DNA from: Myotis daubentonii
Lineage: Eukaryota; Chordata; Mammalia; Chiroptera; Vespertilionidae
Direction of reading: 5' to 3'
Length of the DNA: 64,000 bases
NCBI RefSeq assembly: GCF_963259705.1
Contig: NC_081844.1
Span: 106,728,671-106,792,670 of the forward strand
Shown: piece by piece, positions 37,591-48,265 of the stretch
How positions within the stretch are numbered: the first letter of the stretch is position 1
Layout of the letters: the number at the start of each line of letters is the position of its first letter
Notes under the pieces: generated by a model
The model's database searches: none
What the model was told of the DNA's origin: nothing
The model's input: the letters and a program-made list of their open reading frames with translations, nothing else
Made by a program: the position numbers and the translations under genes

Positions 37591-38569
37591 TGGGTAGGTC
37601 TGCTGTGCCTCTCAATCTGTAGTCCAGGACAGCATCAAATGCTGTTTTTGACCAGTTAGATCAGGCAAAGAGTCAAAGCCTCCAGAAACTGCCTGTCTAC
37701 AGACTGATAGGATTTTGTCTTGAATTTCCTGCAGGCAGCCGTCCACAGGTGTGGCAAGAGTTCTTTGCGGAGTGAGGCTATTGCTTCTGCCTGGAGGCTG
37801 ATTGTTATTCTCGTCTCTTAATGGGCTTGAGCGTCTCCGCACAGCAAGGTGTGGCAAGTGTTTTCCAATAGAGCCGATCAGCTGTCTACCCCCAGGCAGA
37901 GCTGCCTTTTGAGCTGATGCCTGCGTGAGGAAGATGGCCTCCCCAGCGTGAGGCATGTCTCGGCACAGGAAACCGGCGTGTCTGCCTTCTGAGCTCTAAC
38001 TCCGGAGCCCCCGATCCTGGCTTCTGCTTGCTCAGCTCCAGTCCACTCTGCCCTCCCTCTGCCGGAGCACAAGGTGGGTGACTCCACAGGGAATTTTGTG
38101 CGTTGGCCTTTTGTGCCTGAATTTCCAGCTTTCTCTCCTGGCCGACAGCAACTCTGCTGCTTTTCACAGCCGGATGTTATGTGGGTGCCCTGCTCAGCTC
38201 TGGTGCTCTCTGCTGGGGGGCCCAGCCTGGGGATTAGACCCCAGAGTTCTCAGTGGCAACCCCTTCACAGCTGAGATATCTCTCTGGAACTTCAGTTGCC
38301 GTCTGTGGGCGCCGGGCAGCCCTTTTGCGCCTCCACCCCTGCTACCAGCCTCTACAGGTCTCCACTTTCTGTCCTTGGTTACCAGGGTTCTCGCCAGCGA
38401 GTCTTCTGTTGATACGGGAAGTGTTTCTGTATTTTAGTTGTAATTCCAGTTTGGTCCTGGGAGCATGTCCGTGCAGCATCCACTTACTCCACAGCCATTT
38501 CTTTCTTTTTTTTTTTTAATTCTCGCCATACACCAGTGTGCCTGTTGGGCACACTTGTTGAACATTGCT

Positions 38570-38888
38570 CCTTCCTTCCTTCCTTCCCCCCTCCCTCCCT
38601 CCCTCCCTCCTCCCTCCTCCCCTCCCTCCCTCCTTCCTTCCTTCCTTCCTTCCCCCCTCCCTCCCTCCCTCCTCCCTCCTCCCTCCTCCCTCCTTCCCTC
38701 CCTCCTTCCCTCCCTCCCTCCTTCCTTCCTTCCTTCCTTCCTCCCTCCCTCCCTCCCTCCCTCCCTTCCTTCCTTCCTTCCTCCCTCCCTCCCTCCCTCC
38801 CTCCCTCCCTCCCTCCCTCCCTCCTTCCTTCCTTCCTTCCTTCCTTCCTTCCTTCCTTCCTTCCTTCCTTCCTTCCTTCCTTCCTTTT
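38570..38888. repeat. Long CCTT/CCCT pyrimidine tract
   Basis: About 320 bp of pure pyrimidine on the plus strand apart from none or very few interruptions, mixing CCTT and CCCT units with a homogeneous (CCTT)n block at the right end (about 38822-38887). Long Pro/Ser/Leu-rich frames across it are artefacts. Confidence 0.95.
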
Positions 38889-39092
38889 CAGCAACTTTAT
38901 TTTTATGTATTTACTTATTTTTGTTTTTTAATCCTTCTCTTCTTCTTCTCACCCTTTAAGGCCCTGGCCTAGGCCGTCCTTCTCCCTGTGGGCCCTCCCA
39001 TATTCTCTCAGCCTTGGCTGGATTTGGCTGGATTTGGTTACTGTTGGTGGCCAGTTGGCGGCGGTGGAGAGGAACGCAAGCTGTGCTTTCTT

Positions 39093-39228
39093 TTTCATTC
39101 TTTATTTTTTGTTTCGTTTTATTACATTTGTATCGGGCTGACATTGGTGAATAAGATTACAAAGGATCCAAGTGCTCATTTCTGTGACACACGACCTGCT
39201 CATTGCATCGTGCGCCAACCGGCCACTG
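39093..39228 (-). mobile_element. Short retroposed fragment, minus strand, with 13-bp duplication
   Basis: Direct repeats gctgtgctttctt at 39080-39092 and 39229-39241 flank a 136-bp insert that begins T-rich on the plus strand (A-tail of a minus-strand insert). The text 'cgggctgacattggtgaata' followed by 'agattacaaagg' resembles an L1 3' end, so I call it an L1-type retroposition. Confidence 0.7.
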
Positions 39229-39241
39229 GCTGTGCTTTCTT

Positions 39242-39681
39242 GCTGGGTAGGTCAGTCACATGTAGCATGTGCTGGGGCGAATGTAGCGGGCTGTGGACTG
39301 GACCCCTTCATGCCACCTTTGGGCCAGCGTCCTCCCTCTCCTGGTGGCCTTTCCTGGCCGCCGCCGGGGGGAGCCCCTCTCCTCTGGGGCATGAGCCTCC
39401 AGCAGCAGTTTGGGGATCTCATTTTAAGGATCTTTTGAATATTTAAGGTGAAAGCAGCATCATTGCAATTATGTTTAAATTACTTTCAAATGTTCGCAAT
39501 CCATTTGTTCTTTTTTCTGAAATGTATCACCTGTTTGCCTCTTCAGCTATTTCTCCATTGAGATCTTAGTGGTTTTTTTTTTTTTTTTGCTGATTTCTAT
39601 GAGCTATCTTTATTAACCAATAACCTTTTGTTATTTTATGCTCCAAATATTTTTACCATTCCCCTATTTGTCTCCCTAAAG
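39242..39681. other. Intergenic, no gene seen
   Basis: Unique, AT-rich toward the right; nothing identifiable except a 20-T run near 39570-39590. Confidence 0.5.
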
Positions 39682-39915
39682 CAGTGATGGCGAACCTATG
39701 ACACACGTATCAGGGGTGACACGCAAACTCATTTTTTGGTTGATTTTTCTTTGTTAAATGGTATTTAAATATATAAAATAAATATCAAAAATATAGGTCT
39801 TTGTTTTACTATGGTTGCAAATATCAAAAAATTTCTATATGTGACACGGCACCAGAGTTAAGTTAGGGTTTTTCAAAATGCTGGCACGCCAAGCTCAAAA
39901 GGTTCGCCATCACTG
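39682..39915 (+). mobile_element. hAT-like non-autonomous element, 234 bp
   Basis: The termini CAGTGATGGCGAACC and GGTTCGCCATCACTG are perfect 15-bp inverted repeats. The flanking direct repeats that can be seen are 6 bp (ctaaag at 39676-39681 and 39916-39921) and not the usual 8. The interior is AT-rich with a 'ggtgacacgca' block and no ORF. It resembles bat nhAT families. Confidence 0.82.
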
Positions 39916-39921
39916 CTAAAG

Positions 39922-40424
39922 CCTTCATTTTTATTTGAAGGCACCTGATGATAATGTATAAAGGAGTCCCGCTCAGGTGGGACTTTGTTACCCAATTAGG
40001 ACTGGCCATAGGCCAGGCTGATGGCAGCGCGAAGGCTGGGTGCTTGGGTGTGTGTGGGTGGGGGGGGGGCCTCAGCCCACCACAGCAGCTGTCCTGACCC
40101 AGTGAGGATTCCACAGGACAAAGGCCATGCGGACTCTGGCCTCATAGAGCTTGAGGAGCCTGTAGGGAGCAGCCATTAGACATTGGCCGTCTAATGGGCT
40201 GCCTTCCTTGAGATTTCCTGGGGGGGCTGCCTTCCTTGAGATTTCCATCTTAGGCTCCAGGTGCAGATGGGAGGAGGAGGGAGTCTCACTGATTGCTGGC
40301 AGGGCAGAAGCCAATAAAAAAACATAAGGAAAAAAAGGGGACTTGGGAGGGGCTGGGGGATTTGGGGAGCATCCAGAACAGAGAAGGGCATCAGCAATGA
40401 CAGGCAGTGGTTTGGAGCTCAGGT
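39922..40424. other. Intergenic, no gene seen
   Basis: Unique sequence with a local tandem 'gctgccttccttgagatttcc' type repeat (two copies, about 40199-40247). Confidence 0.5.
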
Positions 40425-40560
40425 CACGGAGTCGGGTACATTGAATTGTTTAACCTCCTTGAACCTCGGTGTTCCCATCTGTAAAATGGGGATAATGCAC
40501 TTCCTGGAAAAGCTTATCATGTGGGAATTAAATAAGACAGCGCGGTAAGATGTCGCTGCA
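40425..40560 (+). mobile_element. MIR SINE fragment
   Basis: 'taacctccttgaacctcgg', 'cccatctgtaaaatggggat' and 'gaattaaataag' in MIR order. Confidence 0.75.
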
Positions 40561-40599
40561 GATTCCCTGACACCCACTCAGTGAGAAGTGGGGGCTGTG

Positions 40600-41075
40600 T
40601 CCTTGCTTTTTGAAACTAGGCAGGTTTGGCCCAGTTTCAGACAACGTAACCAGTGGGACACTGGGGCCATGGCTGGGTCAGAAAAGCCATGTCACTTCTG
40701 TCCGAGTTGCTGAAATACTTGTTCTTGGAGCCACGAGCTGTCATATAAGGAGCCTAACTACCCTGGGCCACCATGCCGTGAGGAGGCTCAAGCGGCGCGA
40801 GGAGGCCACATGTAGGCACACGGGTTGACAGTTCCAGCTGAGCCAGCCCTCTAGCCACTCCAGGGCAGGGCCAGACCTGGTGTGAGGGCGCCTCCAGATG
40901 GGTCCAGCTCCCAGCTGGCCCAGCGTTCATAGCTGAGGCCCGGGCTGCACGGAGCAGAGACAAGCCACCCGGCTGTGCCCTGCCCACACTCCCGACCCGC
41001 AGGCTCCGTGAGCAGGATAAACGGTTGTTTTCATACCAGGAAGCTCGGGGTCTGCTGTGTCTCGTTAGGCAGGAA
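40600..41075 (+). mobile_element. MaLR-type LTR (MLT1-like)
   Basis: 'gtcatataagg', 'caccatgccgtgaggaggc', 'agttccagctgagcc' and 'gataaacggttgttttcata' follow MLT1 order on the plus strand. Confidence 0.65.
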
Positions 41076-41865
41076 GGATTACCAGGACGTGGTTGAAGCA
41101 AAATGGCTCTGCGCACCGTGCTGGGAGCGGGGCTCAGGGAAGCGTGCTCTGCAGCAGCGTTGGCCACAGCGGTCCCAGTGGAAGCCACGTGGCCAGCCTG
41201 CCCCCGGAGAGCGGGTCCAAGGTGACCCAGGCTGTCCACCTAGATGTGTCTTTATTTTGGCTCCAATGCGAGCTTCCCGCCCCCCAGCTCTTGAGTCCAA
41301 ACTGCAGAGCCAGAAAAGGAGGCGGGGAGGCCTCAGCAGTTTCTCTTCCCCCTCCCCCTTCCCTTTAAGCAGTTCTAGAGTGGTGCTGGCAGGGGTGTAG
41401 GCTGAGCTTGGGGGTGTGGGGGGAAGGAGAAGGGGGGTGAGGAACCATTTTGTTGCCTGAACTCTAAAACCAGAACATCTCAACTGCAATCACAACCACA
41501 CAGAATAATCGCCCCCTTGCACCGCTGTGTCTTCAGGCCTCGAGGCCAGAGGATACTTCTGTGCAGCCTCTCCCAGGTTGTGTGTCCAGCGAATGCTTGA
41601 CTGAGGAATGGAACTCACTGAGCAGTGACTTCCTGGGAGTTGGTGCAAGTGTGCAGCGCTCCTGCACAGGCCAGGGAGCTCGGTGTGGCTGCGCTTCATG
41701 CTCTCAGCCTGGGACAGTTCACCTGCTTGTCCCCCACTAACCCTCAGGGGAGACAGCTCAGACCTGTGTAGCAAAAAGGGCAGAATTTCAAATAGCAGCA
41801 GCAGCACTGTCCTTTTCCTTTTCTCTGGAGCGGGTGTCCCGGTGGCAGCATCCCCAGAGTCCCAG
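41076..41865. other. Intergenic, no gene seen
   Basis: Unique sequence leading to a minisatellite. No coding signal. Confidence 0.5.
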
Positions 41866-42245
41866 CATTCCTGGGGGTCCAGCATCCCCAGGGATCCAGC
41901 ATCCCCGGGGGTCCAGCATCCCCAGGGATCCAGCATCCCTTGGGGTCCAGCATCCCTTGGGGTCCAGCATCCTCGGGGGTCCAGCATCCCCGGGTGTCCA
42001 GCATCCCTTGGGGTCCAGCATCTTCAGGGGTCCAGCATACTCAGGATTCCAGCATCCCGGGGGTCCAGCATCCTCGGGGGTCCAGCATCCCCGGGTGTCC
42101 AGCGTCCCCAGGTGTCCAGCATCCTGGGGGTCCAGCATACTCAGGATTCCAGCATCCCTGGGGGTCCAGCATCCCTGGGGGTCCAGTATCCTCGGGGGTC
42201 CAGCATCCCCAGGTGTCCAGCATCCTGGGGGTCCAGCATCCTCAG
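41866..42245. repeat. Minisatellite, 15-17-bp unit, about 24 copies
   Basis: Unit of the form GTCCAGCATCCCCGGGG with variants (cccttgggg, actcaggat, cctcggggg). The 'actcaggattccagcatcc' variant pair appears twice, so longer blocks have been copied. Several frames on both strands stay open across it, a consequence of the unit lacking stops and not coding evidence. Confidence 0.95.
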
Positions 42246-42544
42246 CGGTCTGTGGACCAGTGGGCTGGGGAATCTTCTCAGGTTTCTGTTGTGGGCGCTG
42301 CTCCGCTCTCCTTAGATCCTCTGGGCTTCTCCTTCCTCTGAGGAGGCAGGCAGAGTGGCACCAAGAAATTCCCCACAACCGTCCGAGCATCTGGCCACAC
42401 CAGCTCCTGGCTCTGTTTGCACATTCACTGCTCCTGCACCTCACCTTGACCTTCAGCCTCCTGGGGAGGCTGCCCAGACAGGGGTCCCCCACCCGCTCTT
42501 CAGTCTGCTTTGCTCCCTTCGCTGCTGGTTGCTTTCCCTAAAGA
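42246..42544. other. Intergenic, no gene seen
   Basis: Unique sequence; nothing identifiable. Confidence 0.45.
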
Positions 42545-42745
42545 TCTGGAAGAGAGAGGGAGGGAGATTGAAGGAGAAAAGACAGAGCGAGAAGATAGAA
42601 ATAGATTGAGATGATGAGAGAGAGAAAGAAGAGATGGGAAGAGATGGAGAGAGAGAGAGGAGATAAATAGAAGAGACTCGAAGAATGAGGAGATATTACA
42701 GGAAGAGATTTAGAGAGAGAGAGAGATAGAAGAACCAGAGACAGG
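42545..42745. repeat. Purine-rich (GA) low-complexity tract
   Basis: About 200 bp of mostly A/G with gagaga and agatag motifs. Confidence 0.85.
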
Positions 42746-43989
42746 ATGGGGGAGGCGGGGAAGGCGGGAGAGAGGGAGAGTGATGGAGATGGAGATAGCA
42801 TGGGGGAGGGAGGAGACGGTCCAGGGAAGGAGGGGTCTGTGTGGGGGATGCGCCCAGCGGGTGGGAGGCTGGGGTGTGGGGGGAGAGCTGCTCTTCATCC
42901 ACAGGAGACTGACAGCAGCCAGGTGTCGGGCAGGAAGATGGGCGTCAGATTATGAAAGGCCATTTAGCTTTGATGAAAACGTCCCTCCTTCTTCATCTGC
43001 TGTTTAACTGTCGGGAGGGGGCCTTTCTTTTCATCAGCGAACTGGGGCTGAGTGGGGGCGCAGTGAGCGCACATCCTCTGTGTCGGAGGGAACTGTCCTG
43101 TGTGAAGCGGGAGGGAGCCCCGGGGCCCAGGATGGTGGCTCTCACTAGCGCTGTGAGCCCGCCAACCCCTGGGCCAGTGGGGGCGGTGGGACAGAACTGT
43201 CCCAGCACACACACACTCCCTAGCTCACAACCAAGCCCAGCGGGCAGCTCCCTAAGGGAAACTTTAGTTTCTCCCTCCCCCTCCCCCTCGTAGTCTCCCT
43301 GTCCTGTCTTTGTTTTTGTGAAACGGGATGGGAAGGCCGCTCCTGTGAGCTTCATGGTGGCTGAGGTGTTCCGAGGGCTCGATGCACATGTGAAAGACGG
43401 TGCACACATGAGGCAGTAATTGCTCACGCTTGAGGGGATGCCTTTGGGAAAATTGCCCTCCCTTTTCAAAACAGTGAATTGCATCTCTGGTTTACTTGAA
43501 AAGAAGGAAGAAAAGGCATGTAAACAAAAAATCCCACCAAAAACCAAATAGATATAAGATCTCACCTTGACACCCTCCCCTCCCCCCATGCCCAGTGTTG
43601 GCTCCTGGGTGGTGGGCGTAGAAAGAGGCGCCATGTGCATCCCCAGCAGGACCGGGTCTCCCAGCCGGGGCTCTCTCCGGTTTGGAGGCAGGCAGTCTTA
43701 GTGAGGGCACGGCCTGCTTTTCAGTTGAGGGGTCTAAGCGTCGCCCTGACGAATGTGCTATGAAAGGGGAGTCCAGCGGCGGCTGGTGGGGCCGGGGGAG
43801 GGCCCAGTGTGTGGGTTGCCTGTCTCACCCGAGTTCTCATCATCACGATTCTGGGGGACACCAGGTTCTAGACAGCGGTTGGCAGTGGGAAGTCGGAGCG
43901 AGGAGAATTAGACCCGTGGTGTCTTGGGTGGGCTGCGGGACCACCCGGAGTTCTTGTTCATTGCAGGATCTTGGGCCACCTCGGAAAGC
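42746..43989. other. Intergenic, no gene seen
   Basis: Unique sequence with no identifiable repeat or coding region. Confidence 0.5.
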
Positions 43990-44345
43990 TTTCTTCTGAA
44001 ATCAGAAACACTGATTTGAAAAGACATATGCAAAAAACCCCCCAAAAAACCCAACCCCAACAAAACCCCAAACCCTAAAAAAACAAAACAAAAAAAGACA
44101 GGTGCACCCCCACAGTCATGGCAGCATTGTTTATAATAGCCAAGTAGAGAAGCAGTCTCAGTTTGCAGTGGTAGATGAATGAATGAAGATGTGATACATA
44201 TACACAATGGAATACTGCTCAGCCACGGAAAAGGATGAAGTCTTGCCATTGGCCACCACGTGGATGGACCTAGAGGGCATTGTGCTGAGTGAGTAAGTCA
44301 GACAGAGAAAGCCATCTCCTGAGGTTGGGGGTGGGGAATGGATGA
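43990..44345 (+). mobile_element. Old L1 ORF2-end fragment, plus strand
   Basis: 'gcagcattgtttataatagc', 'acacaatggaatactgctca' and 'catggatggacctaga'-like text are standard L1 ORF2 3' sequence. An A/C-rich low-complexity stretch at 44030-44095 lies within it. Confidence 0.85.
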
Positions 44346-44463
44346 ATGTCTCCAAGAAGAGAGAGGCTTCATGGACAGAGGCCCGTTTGCTGGAGGCCCT
44401 GCCTCACGGAAGCTCTTAGTGTAGTGGATGCTGGGCAAGCCAGCAGAGGTGGATCTCATTCTT

Positions 44464-44687
44464 TTTTATTTATTTTTTATTTTTCAAATTGATTTTTGGA
44501 GAGAGAGGAAGGGAGAGGGAGTGAAGGAGAAACATCAAGGTGAGAGCAGAACACTGATCAGCTGGCTGCCTCCTGCACGCCCCACACCTAGGACTGAGCC
44601 CGCATGTGCCCGGACCGGGAATCAAACCTGCAACCTTTTGGTACATGGGACGATGCCTGACCTACTGAGCCACAACCAGCCAGGGCT
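44464..44687 (-). mobile_element. Ves-related SINE, minus strand
   Basis: Minus-strand head GCCCTGGCTGGTTGTGGCTC; flanks gatctcattctt (44452-44463) and gatttcattctt (44688-44699) form a 12-bp duplication with one mismatch. Confidence 0.88.
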
Positions 44688-44699
44688 GATTTCATTCTT

Positions 44700-46029
44700 G
44701 ACCGTCATTGCTGACTCCAGGACAGTCTGAGCTGCCGTGACCTTGAGGTGAAACACCCCAGATCCTGTTACCGGTTCCTCCTGGAACCCTCCCCTGTCTT
44801 CCCGCCCTCCTTCCTGTGACTAATTTCTGAAATCTCTGTAACCGACAGGCATTGGATGAGGTTTCCCGCGGTGGGAGGGCTGTGGGTGCCAGGCGGGCGC
44901 GGGGGCGGGGCGGGTGCTGGTGGGTGAGGGGCAGGACTCCAGGACGGTCACATGCCATCCCTCAAGAGCAGCGGCGGAGGCCTCGGACTGGGTGGCAGCA
45001 GCTGGCGGGGTGTTGGGATAATCTTGCTGATGACTGGGTAGATAGGAGCCTCTTGTGTTCGTGGATTCCGGAGAGCAACGCGCTCCTGACGGAGAGGCCA
45101 TGGTCATTGTCTTGTGGGCTCTGCCTGGCCTGGCTTTGACAGTTCTCAGCTGCTCTGTAAATCTCCCATCAGTTTCATCTGGCCAAAAAGATGTCATCAC
45201 CATTTTCTCATAGCGACGGGGAGTAAGAGGTCAATAATGAAACAGCTCTGCCACCCCTGCTCAACCCAGGAGAGGGACTCGGGCTTCTCAGGGGAAGGGG
45301 AAATGAGTGTTAATTGCGTCGGGTTGTTTATGCTACGGTGATAGTTTATGTTCGTGCACTAGACGCTGTTATAAGGAGGGCAGTTATGGTTATTATTGAA
45401 CACTCCGGGCACGCAGATGCTTAATCCGCGGGGCCCTGGGCTCTGACAGAGGGAACATCAGCCGCAACTCAGTTCGGTTTGTTTTAAAGCGACGGGACCC
45501 CATGCAAGTGATACACTAGGACCTGGTGCACGGGAGTCCACGTCTGTCCTCCTGATGGCTCCCGGTGGGAAACCTTGTGTTTAAACTCTCAATTTGGTCC
45601 CTAAATTCCCAGGGTAGCACCCTGACAATGGCTTGTTAATGTCCTACCTCTTCCTGCCGTAACTCCAGTGAGGGGACCCTGTCTGGGAAAGCAGTCCCTA
45701 CTGTGCTAAGACGGGGCCAATGCCCGCACCGTCCTCTGACCTCCTCCCCCAAATCTGTGGCCCCAGGAGCTCGCATCAGACTCACCGGGAGGCTGTTGGC
45801 ACACGGATTGCCGCTGTCATTCCACGGCTCTGACGCCGTTGGCTTGGACAGGCCCTGAGTATTGGCATTTCTCACACGACCTCATGTTGCAGGCCTGGGG
45901 GCCACACTCAGAACACTGGCCGAAGCCGTCCCTTGGGCTGTGGCGCTCCGGCCGGGACAGATTTCATCTCACGTTTCGTGGCAGCTGGTTTCAGAGTCAG
46001 ATTCCTGCCATCCACGCCCACACCCCCGT
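44700..46029. other. Intergenic; candidate conserved block at 45295-45480
   Basis: Repeat-poor sequence. The block 45295-45480 is AT-rich in a GC-rich setting and carries 'gtgttaattgcg' (near 45308) and 'ggttattattgaac' (near 45390). No coding signal. Confidence 0.45.
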
Positions 46030-46340
46030 GGACGTGACTGCTGCTCCTCCCAGCCCAGGTGGGGCCGTTCCTCCGCTGCCTAGAGTCTGGGCGACCTTGT
46101 GACTTGCTTTGGCCAATAGAATAGGACAGAGGCAACCTTGGGTGAGTTCAGAGCTTCAGCCTCGGGCCTTGCCGCTCCCTGCCTCACTGCCGGGGACTCT
46201 GTCCTGAGACCCTGATGGAAGGATATGGGTGTGGAGGACAAGAGGCCCCATGAAGGAGAACTGAGGCCCCAGCCAACCAGCGCCAACGCCAGACCCATGA
46301 GCGAAGCATCTTGATTTTCCAGCTCAGTTGACTTGTCCAG
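46030..46340 (+). mobile_element. MaLR-type LTR (MLT1-like)
   Basis: 'cttgtgacttgctttggcca', 'atagaataggacagaggcaa' and 'gaactgaggccccagccaac' are MLT1 phrases in order on the plus strand. Confidence 0.75.
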
Positions 46341-46374
46341 CTGTTTCTCAGCCTCGCCACTTTCGACATTGGGT

Positions 46375-46535
46375 TCCAGATCGTTCCTTGTCGCGGGGCT
46401 GTCCTGTGCGCCATAGGAGGCTTTGCAGCTTCCCTGTCTTCTCCCCACTAAAGGCAAACAGCACCCACCAATGTCTCCAGACATTCCCCGTGTCCCCTGG
46501 GGAACGGTCACCCCTGGGGGAGGACCTCTGCCCTA
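46375..46535 (+). mobile_element. MER5A-like hAT fragment
   Basis: 'ggggctgtcctgtgcgccat', 'aatgtctccagacattcccc' and 'gtcccctgggg' match MER5A (hAT-Charlie). The terminal inverted repeats are eroded. Confidence 0.75.
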
Positions 46536-46836
46536 GCACATGCAGCTGCATGAGTGAGCTCAGGGGGACCCAGCAGAGGGGCCCCGAGCCAGGCCCCAGG
46601 TCATGAAGAATGAGGAGTTGCTGTGCTTTCACCAGCGCGTTCTGGCTGGTCTGCTTTGCAGGGGTCACGGAGCTGCTCTCCTTAGTTGATCTCTCCGAGC
46701 TCTTCCTCTCGGAGCCTGGGCGTCACCTGCTGAGGGCCCTACTTCCTTTTGCTGAAGTGCTCGCCACTCTTTCATTCCACTTTATCATTCCACTTGCCCG
46801 TGAGGTAGTTGGTCAGACATTTAAAAAATCTATCCC
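46536..46836. other. Intergenic, no gene seen
   Basis: Unique or very old sequence before a Ves SINE; nothing identifiable. Confidence 0.45.
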
Positions 46837-47050
46837 ACCCGGCCAGCGTGGCTCAGTGGTTGAGCGTTGACCTATGAATCAGGAGGTCACAGTTCGATTC
46901 CCGGTCCAGGCACATGCCCAGGTTGCGGGCTCCATCGCCAGTAGGGGGCGGACAAGAGGCAGCCAATCAACGATTCTCTCATCATTGATGTTTCTATCTC
47001 TCTTCCTCTCCCTTCCTCTCTGAAATCAATAAAAATATATTTTAAAAAAT
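46837..47050 (+). mobile_element. Ves SINE, plus strand
   Basis: Starts CCCGGCCAGCGTGGCTCAGT, with a B-box 'agttcgattcccggtcca', the body 'gccagtagggggcgg', and ends 'tcaataaaaatatatttt'. Same subfamily as the copies at 5888 and 55679. Confidence 0.92.
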
Positions 47051-47189
47051 CCCTAGCAAAGAAAAGTGAGGAGCAAGACCTTGGGTGTTGCTCGGGGTCA
47101 CCTGGCTCCCCGGAAAAGCCAGCCTGACTCCCAGCCCAGTATAACCAGCCACTGAGGTCAGCTGCCTGGTAGGCGTCTTACTGTTACTC

Positions 47190-47280
47190 ATGACAAACAC
47201 GGTCCGGACAAGTCACTTAACTTACCTGATCCTCCATTTCTTCACCTGTGAAATGAGGAAAGTAATGTCCTCCTGGGTTT
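47190..47280 (+). mobile_element. MIR SINE fragment
   Basis: 'gacaagtcacttaacttacc' and 'tcttcacctgtgaaatgagg' in MIR order. Confidence 0.7.
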
Positions 47281-47339
47281 TTTCAACAGTAATTTCTAAA
47301 AATCTCATGTGCTTTTTATGAGGCTTTCATGCGATAGGG

Positions 47340-47565
47340 TGCAGGTCGGCCACCCTTTCCTGTAGAGGCCCGGATAGTAAATATTCTTGGCTTTGCAGGC
47401 CGTATGGTTTCTATGACAACTACTCATGCTGTGGTAGGCGGGTCCCCATGACAATACATATCCGAGTGGGTGTGACGGTGGTCGGTGAAGACTGTATTCA
47501 CAAAGGCAGGCCAGGCCGTAGGATAGAGCTGGCCCGCGGGCCTTCGCTTGTCAACATCTGAGCTA
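47340..47565 (+). mobile_element. MER20-like hAT element
   Basis: 'tagtaaatattcttggcttt', 'gcaggccgtatggtttctat', 'acaactactcatgctg' and 'gctggcccgcgggcc' match MER20 (hAT-Charlie). Ends are diverged. Confidence 0.85.
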
Positions 47566-47764
47566 AAACACGGAGCGATGATGGCCTTTGTCCTGTACGA
47601 GGGCAACGCTCAGTGAATGATGGCTGCCATCGTTATTCTTGTGTTATTGCTGCTTGACGCCCTCAGCAGGCCTGCTCTGCTCTCTGTTTCTGCGCTTCCT
47701 TTTAGCATTATTATTTAGTTCCACCTACTGAGATGGGAGGCGAAATCCAGTCCCCTTCTGGCCA

Positions 47765-48265
47765 ACTGTGGTGGCCAGCTTCCAAGATGGCCCGGGAGCC
47801 TCCAGTTCTGCTGTTCTGGAAGGAGGAGGCCGCGTGGAGGAGAGCGAGGCCCCCCACGCTCTCGCGATGAGCAGGGCTGACTGTGGGAATGACCCTGTGT
47901 GCCCCGCGATGCCGGGCCATGGCGACTCCCTCCGTGCCCTCTTTCGGATTGCTCGCTCTGGGGGAAACCAGCGGCCATAGCGTGAGGACACTCAAGCAGC
48001 CCGCGGTCTACACAGCAAGTAACTAAGGCCTCCTGCCCACAGCCAGCGTGAACAATCCTGGAAGTGAATCTTCCAGCCCCGGCAAGCCTTCAGGTGGCTG
48101 CAAGTGACTCTAGTCTCACGAGAGACCCCACGCCTGAATGACCCAGCTAAGCTGTTCCTGTCTCGTGGCCCATAGAAGCGATTTGAGATAAGAATTGTTC
48201 ATTGATGTTCTAAGCTGCCAAGGGGTGGGGTCGTTCATTCCGCAGCAGTAGGTAATGAATGCACT
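47765..48265 (+). mobile_element. MaLR-type LTR
   Basis: 'ggccagcttccaagatggcc' at the left, 'agtctcacgagagacccc' and 'taagctgccaaggggtgggg' at the right, ending 'gcagcagtaggtaatgaatg'. MaLR family order; exact subfamily not assigned. Confidence 0.6.

Larger units (their letters stand above)
31841..38515 (-). mobile_element. Nearly full-length L1 (bat type), minus strand, with three nested insertions
   Basis: In order on the minus strand: 5' UTR (about 38515-37600, GC-rich), ORF1 remnant, ORF2 remnant, 3' UTR (about 32110-31845, ending in 'acaataaag'-type sequence) and a (GAAA)n tail. Removing the nested Ves (32715-32953), HeliBat (36135-36439) and Ves (36592-36816) leaves about 5.9 kb, close to full length. 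Numerous frameshifts and stops make it inactive. Confidence 0.92.

Noticed and set aside
38465..38972. Pro/Ser/Leu-rich frames
   Set aside because: Pure CCTT/CCCT simple repeat.
41683..42541. 210-235-codon frames on both strands
   Set aside because: Artefact of the 15-17-bp minisatellite that lacks stop codons.
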